Source: Gemmatimonadota bacterium (lineage in GTDB: Bacteria > Gemmatimonadota > Gemmatimonadetes > Longimicrobiales > Gaopeijiaceae). Taken from it: a stretch of DNA of 11,168 nt. Made by a program: the position numbers and the translations under genes. Every line of letters starts with the position of its first letter. The first letter of the stretch is position 1. Below, in pieces: positions 6,562 to 11,168 of this stretch. The stretch covers positions 6,829-17,996 of the forward strand of contig PCCM01000031.1 in NCBI GenBank assembly GCA_002731735.1. The letters run 5' to 3'. Below the pieces are notes generated by a model, which worked only from the letters and a program-made list of their open reading frames with translations, did not search any database and was not told where the DNA came from.

Positions 6562-7614
6562 ATGGACTTCACGAATCCCACCATCACCGTGCGCGAAGGT
6601 GAGGAGATCGACGCGACCCGTGTCGATGCTTTCCTGAGGGAGAGGATCCCGGGTCTCGAAGGCGAGATGAAGGTCCTCCAGTTTCCGAACGGTGCCTCGA
6701 ATCTCACGTACTTGTTGGTCTTCGGCGATCGGGAACTCGTCCTACGGCGTCCACCGCACGGCACCAAGGCGAAGTCTGCTCACGACATGTCACGGGAGTA
6801 TCGCGTGTTGAGCGGCGTGAAGAAGGCGTATCCCCACGTGCCGGAGGTGCTCCTCTACACGGATGACGAGTCCATCATCGGTAGCGAGTTCTATATCACG
6901 AAGCGTGTCTTGGGCAATCTCGTCTTGCGGGAGTTCCCGCCAGAGTGGGGCTTCAGCCCCGACCACTGCCGGAAGTTCTGCCTGAGGTTTCTCGATCGCC
7001 TCATCGAGCTGCACCAAGTGGACTATCGGGCGGTAGAGCTCGAGAATCTGGGGAAACCCCAGGGTTACGCCGCGCGGCAGATCCTCGGCTGGAACAAGCG
7101 CTACGTGAACGCACGAACCGACGACGCACCCGATTGTGAAGAGGTTCGTACTTGGCTAGAGGAAAGGATCCCGTCGGAGAGCCGCGCCTGCATCATCCAC
7201 GGCGACTTCCGGATCGACAATCTGCTCGTCGATCCCCACGATCCGTTCAACATCGTCGCCGTGCTCGACTGGGAGATGGCGACGCTCGGTGATCCTCTGA
7301 TGGACCTGGGCAACTCCATGGCTTACTGGATCCAAGCCGACGATGGTCCGGGGTTGTTGTCCCTGCGCAAACAGCCCAGCAACGCCGCCGGGATGCTGAC
7401 CCGCGATGAGATGGTCGCGTACTACGCCGAACGAACCGGCACGGAAGTCGAGGACTTCGATTTCTACCTGGTCTACGGCGTTTTCCGGCTGGTGGTAATC
7501 CTTCAGCAGATCTACTACCGGTACTATCACGGGCAGACGAAGGACGAGCGCTTCGCCGTGATGATCCACAGTGTGAGGGAGCTGGAGAAGAGGTGCTTGG
7601 CGATCATCGGGTAG
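6562..7614 (+). CDS. APH-fold acyl phosphotransferase, ACAD10/11 N-terminal type (LvaA-like)
   Basis: Aminoglycoside-phosphotransferase-fold protein of 350 residues, of the branch that forms the N-terminal half of animal ACAD10/ACAD11; it is not expected to be an antibiotic resistance enzyme. The nucleotide loop is FPNGASNLTYLL (41-52). ELVLRRPP (58-65) has Arg at the usual ATP-Lys position, common in this branch. The catalytic loop is HGDFRIDN (213-220) with Asp215 and Asn220, and the Mg-binding Asp236 is in VLDWEMATLGDP (234-245). Known relatives phosphorylate the 4-hydroxyl of 4-hydroxyacyl-CoAs so that an acyl-CoA dehydrogenase can remove it as phosphate. ATG 6562 lies two bases after the SDR stop; an in-frame ATG at 6511 would overlap the SDR by 49 bases and add residues without family support. 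The gene looks full length and ends the complete part of the plus-strand operon. Confidence 0.9.
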   Translation: MDFTNPTITVREGEEIDATRVDAFLRERIPGLEGEMKVLQFPNGASNLTYLLVFGDRELVLRRPPHGTKAKSAHDMSREYRVLSGVKKAYPHVPEVLLYTDDESIIGSEFYITKRVLGNLVLREFPPEWGFSPDHCRKFCLRFLDRLIELHQVDYRAVELENLGKPQGYAARQILGWNKRYVNARTDDAPDCEEVRTWLEERIPSESRACIIHGDFRIDNLLVDPHDPFNIVAVLDWEMATLGDPLMDLGNSMAYWIQADDGPGLLSLRKQPSNAAGMLTRDEMVAYYAERTGTEVEDFDFYLVYGVFRLVVILQQIYYRYYHGQTKDERFAVMIHSVRELEKRCLAIIG

Positions 7615-7645
7615 GGGTGCGCGCAGACCGAGAGCGGGGCTGACC

Positions 7646-8236
7646 ATGGTCGCCCTTGGCAACGCGTACGCAGCGCGCGGGTACGTCGCCGCATCCATCA
7701 GCTATCGCTTGGTTGGAGACGACCCGCCGACCGAGGCTTTTGCCCACGATCCCAGCAGTGCGCAGTCGGTGGCGGCCGCGGCCGCGAGAGTCGATGCCGC
7801 CAGAGCCGTGGAGTGGATGCGAGACAATGCGGCCAGCTACGGGATCGATCCCGACCGCATCGCCATGGGAGGCTACTCGGCCGGGGCCATTACTTCGATG
7901 GGCACGGCATATCGAGATGCTGGGGTGGATGGAGCGGATGTTCAGGCCGTGCTCTCGCTCTCCGGGGGTCTTTATGGATTAGAATCCATTATCGAAGCCG
8001 ACGAGGCCCCGCTGATCATGATTCACGGCACGGCCGATCTGACCGTGTCCTTCAGTCTCGCCGAGGCCATCGAAGCCCAAGCTCTCTCCGTCGGCCTGAT
8101 CCATGAGTTCTATCCGCTCGAAGGAGTCGGTCATGGAACCCCTTCCGTGCTGGTGAGCAAGGTCGTCGACGGCATTACCCTGGCCGACAGGATCAGGAAC
8201 TTCTTTTATGTCCACCTGGGGCTGGAAGCATTGTAG
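7646..8236 (+). pseudogene. alpha/beta hydrolase (BD-FAE/Aes-like), 5'-truncated
   Basis: The frame encodes 196 residues that cover only the C-terminal two thirds of an alpha/beta hydrolase. It opens at MVALGNAYAARGYVAASISYR, which in relatives lies just after the oxyanion HGGG loop. The nucleophile elbow GGYSAGA (Ser78), the acid Asp131 in HGTADLTV and His163 in GVGHGTP are all present. The signal peptide, first strands and HGGG loop, about 80-100 residues, are missing. They cannot be upstream, because the kinase gene ends 31 bases before the ATG. No clear ribosome site precedes it. I infer that a deletion joined the kinase 3' flank to the middle of a hydrolase gene, so the product is probably non-functional. 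It stops 16 bases before the convergent end of the substrate-binding protein gene. Confidence 0.6.
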
Positions 8237-8252
8237 GGTTAGGACTGATGGC

Positions 8253-9509
8253 CTACCGCTCCTCCTCCAGCACGCGGATCGCCGCCTCGATGTCGATGCC
8301 GGACTCGATCCAATCTGTAAGCTTCTCGGCAGTACCACCTCGGACGGTCTGCGCGAGATACATCGCTCTGGTCCCCTGCCGCTGGTCTGGCCCGTAGGTG
8401 ATCGGTGGGCCAGTCCCCACGAAGCCGTCCAGGGACTCCAACGCCGCAATGAGGGTCTCGGTCGTCAGGTCGCGCCCGGCCCTCCGGAGTCCCTCGACCA
8501 GCGGTTCCGAGTACCGGAATCCGGCGAGCAAGAATTCTCCGGCTAGCTCGTCCGGGGCGAGCCGAGCCGCGGCTTCTCGATACTTCACCGTCAACGGATG
8601 ATCCGAGTTGGCGAGCTGACCGATCGCAGCGAAGATCACACCTTCCCACGCCCCTTCGGTCAGATCGTACATCAGTTCCGAGTCGGCCAGCACCGAGCTG
8701 ACCAGCCATTGCGGCTCGTAGCCGAGCCGGCCGACCGCGCCGTGGATTATGGTCGCGTGGCGCGGGGTCAGCCACGCGAGGACAGCGTCGGCTCCCGACT
8801 CGCGGAGCCGAACCGCGTGCGAGTTGAGGTCGGTGTCGGGCACTTCCACAGACACAGCCTCGACCACGCTGAGTCCGTGCTTCTCAAGCGCCAGCCGAGC
8901 ACCCACGAGGCCACTCTCACCGAAGTCGTCGTTCTGGTAGATGATGGCGACCCTCGTCTTGCCGAGGTCCTCAACCGCATAGTCGACGAGCACTCCGGCC
9001 TCGTCCAAGTACGGCGTATACGCGGCAAATACGTACTTCTTCGGTGGATAGGCCCAGTGCGTCGCGCCCGTTGCGGGCGAGACCACCACCACCTCGTTCT
9101 CCGACAGGTAGTCGAGGACCGCTCGGTTGGACGCGGTGCCCACGCCGGCAGTAATGGCAAAGACCCCGTCACGCTCAACCATCTCGCGTACTGCCGCCAC
9201 CGTACGGGAGGGTTGGTAGGCGTCGTCCTTGAGGATGAACTCGATTTGTCGCCCGTGGATACCCCCTTCTTCGTTTATCATGTCGAAGTAGAGTTCAGCG
9301 CCTCTGCCGACCGCGCCCCAGAGCGCTGCCGGCCCCGTCAGCGGAGACCAGGTTCCGATCACGATAGTGTCGTCGGTCACGCCCCGGACTCCCGAGTCGT
9401 CCGGCTCCGCACAACTGAGTCCAGCGAAAGTGGCAAGGAGCAACACAGCGGTCACTTCACCCAAGCGACCCCCACGGCGGCGACGACTCACACGGCTCAG
9501 GCGGCTCAC
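8253..9509 (-). CDS. Liv-type ABC transporter substrate-binding protein
   Basis: Periplasmic binding protein of the Leu/Ile/Val-type (Peripla_BP_6), about 418 residues from GTG 9509. The export signal is an Arg-rich n-region (SRLSRVSRRRR), then VTAVLLLATFAGLSC. Cys33 might carry a lipid, but Gly at -3 is not a canonical lipobox. The mature part has GTWSPLTGP (52-60), the family's first ligand strand and loop, then INEEGGIHGR (about 78-87) and a C-terminal lobe ending in a long helix. GTG 9509 follows AGGAG, which contains the livF stop. ATG at 9536, 9539 or 9545 with GGAG upstream is an equally legal start and would overlap livF by 20-29 bases. Ligand specificity cannot be read; family members bind branched-chain or aromatic amino acids, amides, urea or small organic acids. 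It is the last gene of the liv-type operon. Confidence 0.88.
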   Translation of the reverse strand: MSRLSRVSRRRRGGRLGEVTAVLLLATFAGLSCAEPDDSGVRGVTDDTIVIGTWSPLTGPAALWGAVGRGAELYFDMINEEGGIHGRQIEFILKDDAYQPSRTVAAVREMVERDGVFAITAGVGTASNRAVLDYLSENEVVVVSPATGATHWAYPPKKYVFAAYTPYLDEAGVLVDYAVEDLGKTRVAIIYQNDDFGESGLVGARLALEKHGLSVVEAVSVEVPDTDLNSHAVRLRESGADAVLAWLTPRHATIIHGAVGRLGYEPQWLVSSVLADSELMYDLTEGAWEGVIFAAIGQLANSDHPLTVKYREAAARLAPDELAGEFLLAGFRYSEPLVEGLRRAGRDLTTETLIAALESLDGFVGTGPPITYGPDQRQGTRAMYLAQTVRGGTAEKLTDWIESGIDIEAAIRVLEEER

Positions 9510-9524
9510 ATGACTCCTACGACT
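9480..9524 (-). repeat. five degenerate 9-bp repeats encoding Ser-Arg-x at the signal peptide
   Basis: On the minus strand the codons AGT CGT AGG, AGT CAT GTG, AGC CGC CTG, AGC CGT GTG and AGT CGT CGC follow each other without a gap. They give Ser-Arg/His-x five times across the end of livF and the N-terminus of the substrate-binding protein. It looks like a slippage-grown microrepeat; the last three copies form the Arg-rich n-region whichever start is used. Confidence 0.7.
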
Positions 9525-10344
9525 CCAGATCGACATCATCTCCATCTCCAGTATCGGACGTGGCGGACGCGGCCTCCTCCGTGGACGCAGTGGAGGCGGC
9601 CCCCATGTATAGCTCCTCCACCTCATCGTTGTCGACCAACTCGGCGGCCGTCCCGGAGACCATGAGCTCTCCGTTCTCGAGTACGACGCCGTCGTCGGCC
9701 ACCTTGAGGGCCATGCGTGCGTTCTGCTCCACGAGCAAGACTGTAACTCCCTCGTCGCGGATCTGCGAGATGATGTCGAAGACCTGATGCACCAAAAGTG
9801 GGGCGAGGCCTAGAGAAGGTTCGTCTAGCAGAAGCAGCTCCGGTTCGTTCATGAGCGCGCGACCAATCGCCAACATCTGCTGTTCGCCGCCCGAGAGTGT
9901 GCCTGCGTGCTGGTCTTGCCGTTCGGTCAGAACTGGGAAGTAGTCGTGGACCCTCTCAAGTGTGCGCAGAGTGGATTGGCGGTCCCGAACGGTGTACGCG
10001 CCCACTTTCAGGTTCTCACTCACCGTGAGCTCCGGGAAGACTCGACGCCCTTCCGGAACGTACGAGATGCCGGCGCGAACGATCTTCTCCGTCGCCATCC
10101 CGTCGATCCGCTGCCCCCGGAAGGTTACGCTGCCGCGCTGCGGCTGGCCGTCGAGTACACCCATGATGGTGCCGAGCAGCGTGCTCTTGCCGGCGCCGTT
10201 GCTGCCCAGGATCACCGTGACGGTGCCTTGCACTACGGTGAGCGAGACACCAGAGAGCGCCCGGAGGGGGCCGTAATACGTCTCGACTCCGTCGAGCTTC
10301 AGGAGGGGCTCGGCGACTGGTCGGTGGCTTGCCGGACTATCCAT
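9517..10344 (-). CDS. livF: branched-chain amino acid-type ABC transporter ATPase LivF
   Basis: Cytoplasmic ATPase subunit that, with LivG, drives a LivH/LivM-type permease. It has 275 residues with Walker A GSNGAGKS (47-54), signature LSGGEQQ (150-156), Walker B ELLLLDEPSLGLAP (169-182) and LLVEQNARMAL (203-213), in which the H-loop position reads Gln-Asn as in other LivF proteins. SYVPEGRRVFPELTV (94-108) is the LivF-specific Q-loop region. The core ends at about residue 248 (EELYMG). A further 27 residues are rich in Ala, Ser, Thr, Asp and Glu with eight acidic and no basic residues, which E. coli LivF (237 residues) lacks. The ATG lies inside the last codons of livG (8-bp overlap), so the two are probably translationally coupled. 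The substrate follows from the binding protein and is not known. Confidence 0.93.
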   Translation of the reverse strand: MDSPASHRPVAEPLLKLDGVETYYGPLRALSGVSLTVVQGTVTVILGSNGAGKSTLLGTIMGVLDGQPQRGSVTFRGQRIDGMATEKIVRAGISYVPEGRRVFPELTVSENLKVGAYTVRDRQSTLRTLERVHDYFPVLTERQDQHAGTLSGGEQQMLAIGRALMNEPELLLLDEPSLGLAPLLVHQVFDIISQIRDEGVTVLLVEQNARMALKVADDGVVLENGELMVSGTAAELVDNDEVEELYMGAASTASTEEAASATSDTGDGDDVDLES

Positions 10345-11107
10345 CGCCTAGATACGCCTTGATGACTTCCGGGTGTCGACGCACTTCTTCGGGAGTGCCT
10401 TGAGCGATCGGCTTGCCGAAGTTCAGGACCAGAACGCGGTCGGCGAGACCCATCGCCAGCTGCAGGTGGTGCTCGATCAAGAGGATCGTCAGGTCCAGAT
10501 CGGCCCTCAGCCGACCGAGCCGCTCGCCCAGTTCCGTACGCTCCTGGGCGTTCATTCCCGCGGAGGGCTCGTCTACGAGAAGCAGCTTCGGTTCCATGGC
10601 CAGCGCTCGTGCGAGTTCGACCCGCTTCTGAGTTCCGTATGGCAGCTCACGTACGGGTCGTTCTCGCACCCCATCGAGATCGAGGAGCTCCAGGATGTGC
10701 TGGACCCGCTCCCGGTTTTCCCCCTCGTCGCGAGCCGCCTTGGTTCGGCCATTCACCATGGCCAGTCCCTGCCACACGCCGGTCGTCATATGCTGATGGC
10801 GCCCGAGCATCAGGTTGTCGATCGTGCTCTCGTTGCCGAACAGCTCGATGTTCTGGAATGTCCGGGCGATACCGCGCCGCGCGATGTGGTGGCAACTCCA
10901 CCCGGAGATCCGCTCGCCTTCGAAGTGTACCTCACCCGCGGTCGGCCGGTGGATCCCGTTGATGCAGTTGAAGGCGGTCGACTTCCCCGAGCCGTTGGGC
11001 CCGATCACCGAGAAGATGGTCGCGCGCTCGACCTCGAAGGAGACATTGTCGAGCGCAGTCAGCCCACCAAAACGCATCGTGAGTCCTTCCACCGCGAAGA
11101 AGGCCAT
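10337..11107 (-). CDS. livG: branched-chain amino acid-type ABC transporter ATPase LivG
   Basis: Second ATPase of the Liv-type importer, 256 residues. Walker A is GPNGSGKS (36-43), and the Q-loop is in RTFQNIELF (82-90, Gln85). The signature is the non-canonical LPYGTQKRVELARAL (155-169) that marks LivG. Walker B is LLLVDEPSAG (175-184), and the H-loop His213 is in LLIEHHLQLAMGLADR (209-224), with a second His where most LivG have Asp. The ending GTPEEVRRHPEVIKAYLG is the standard LivG C-terminus, so the gene is complete. The ATG directly follows the TAG of livM, with no spacer, and the 3' end overlaps livF by 8 bases, as in tightly coupled transport operons. Confidence 0.94.
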   Translation of the reverse strand: MAFFAVEGLTMRFGGLTALDNVSFEVERATIFSVIGPNGSGKSTAFNCINGIHRPTAGEVHFEGERISGWSCHHIARRGIARTFQNIELFGNESTIDNLMLGRHQHMTTGVWQGLAMVNGRTKAARDEGENRERVQHILELLDLDGVRERPVRELPYGTQKRVELARALAMEPKLLLVDEPSAGMNAQERTELGERLGRLRADLDLTILLIEHHLQLAMGLADRVLVLNFGKPIAQGTPEEVRRHPEVIKAYLGDG

Positions 11108-11168
11108 CTAGACCTTCCTCTTGTAGTGGTGTGCGAAGAGTCCGGACGGCCTGAACCAGAGCACGAGG
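11108..11168 (-). CDS. livM: LivM-type permease, C-terminal end (partial)
   Basis: Only the last 19 codons and the TAG are inside the window; the gene continues beyond 11168. The encoded end LVLWFRPSGLF followed by a basic tail (AHHYKRKV) matches the usual LivM C-terminus, where the last membrane helix is followed by FRPxGLFG and a basic tail. The stop is directly joined to the ATG of livG. Position upstream of livG supports the call. The permease would form the membrane channel together with a LivH outside the window. Confidence 0.75.
   Translation of the reverse strand, partial: LVLWFRPSGLFAHHYKRKV

Noticed and set aside
6562..7614. Aminoglycoside resistance phosphotransferase
   Set aside because: The APH fold is clear, but the ERRPP-like strand, VLDWEMATLGDP and the acyl-CoA operon context fit the ACAD10/11 kinase branch, not resistance enzymes.
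8233..8256. GTAGG/CCTAC inverted repeat between the convergent hydrolase remnant and binding protein gene
   Set aside because: Five-bp stem made mostly of the two TAG stop codons, with no U-tract.
8598..9665. 355-codon open frame on the plus strand opposite the binding protein gene
   Set aside because: Arg/His-rich translation with no recognisable domain, and the opposite strand encodes a clear Peripla_BP_6 protein.

Overview
The window is high-GC, gene-dense bacterial DNA. The order of genes, the Gram-negative-type FolK and FolM proteins, a secreted hydrolase and a Liv-type ABC transporter suggest a free-living Gram-negative heterotroph. The FolK subtype looks gammaproteobacterial to me, but Gemmatimonadota or Acidobacteriota cannot be excluded from sequence alone. 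No rRNA, tRNA, CRISPR array, transposase or integrase is visible.

Layout. (1) 103-1020 (+) is a secreted alpha/beta hydrolase. (2) 1121-3118 is a pterin/folate block. The pteridine reductase folM (+) converges on folK and folB (-), and the two convergent stop codons lie inside one long inverted repeat. Upstream of folB on the same strand is a broken DUF3667-like gene (zinc ribbon in one frame, membrane segment in another) and then an SDR oxidoreductase at 3115-3876. The four minus-strand genes are nearly contiguous (4-nt overlap, 7-nt gap, 1-nt overlap) and look like one operon. (3) From the divergent intergenic region 3877-4012 a plus-strand operon runs to about 7614: an ACAD10/11-type acyl-CoA dehydrogenase, a MaoC-type hydratase, an SDR dehydrogenase and an ACAD10/11-type APH-fold kinase. 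It is followed by an alpha/beta hydrolase that has lost its N-terminal third. (4) 8253-11168 (-) is a branched-chain amino acid (Liv/HAAT)-type ABC transporter in the order livM (3' end only), livG, livF, substrate-binding protein.

How they may work together. In animals ACAD10 and ACAD11 fuse an APH-like kinase to an acyl-CoA dehydrogenase and handle 4-hydroxyacyl-CoAs through a 4-phosphorylated intermediate. LvaA and LvaC of the Pseudomonas levulinate pathway do related chemistry with separate proteins. Here the same two parts lie in one operon with a hydratase and an alcohol dehydrogenase. That is enough to carry a 4-hydroxyacyl-CoA to a 3-ketoacyl-CoA, lacking only an acyl-CoA ligase and a thiolase. 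The substrate is not known. The Liv-type transporter next to it could import the acid, but this is inferred from proximity only. Two neighbouring genes (the DUF3667 gene and the second hydrolase) are deletion remnants, so the region has lost DNA recently or the assembly has errors there.
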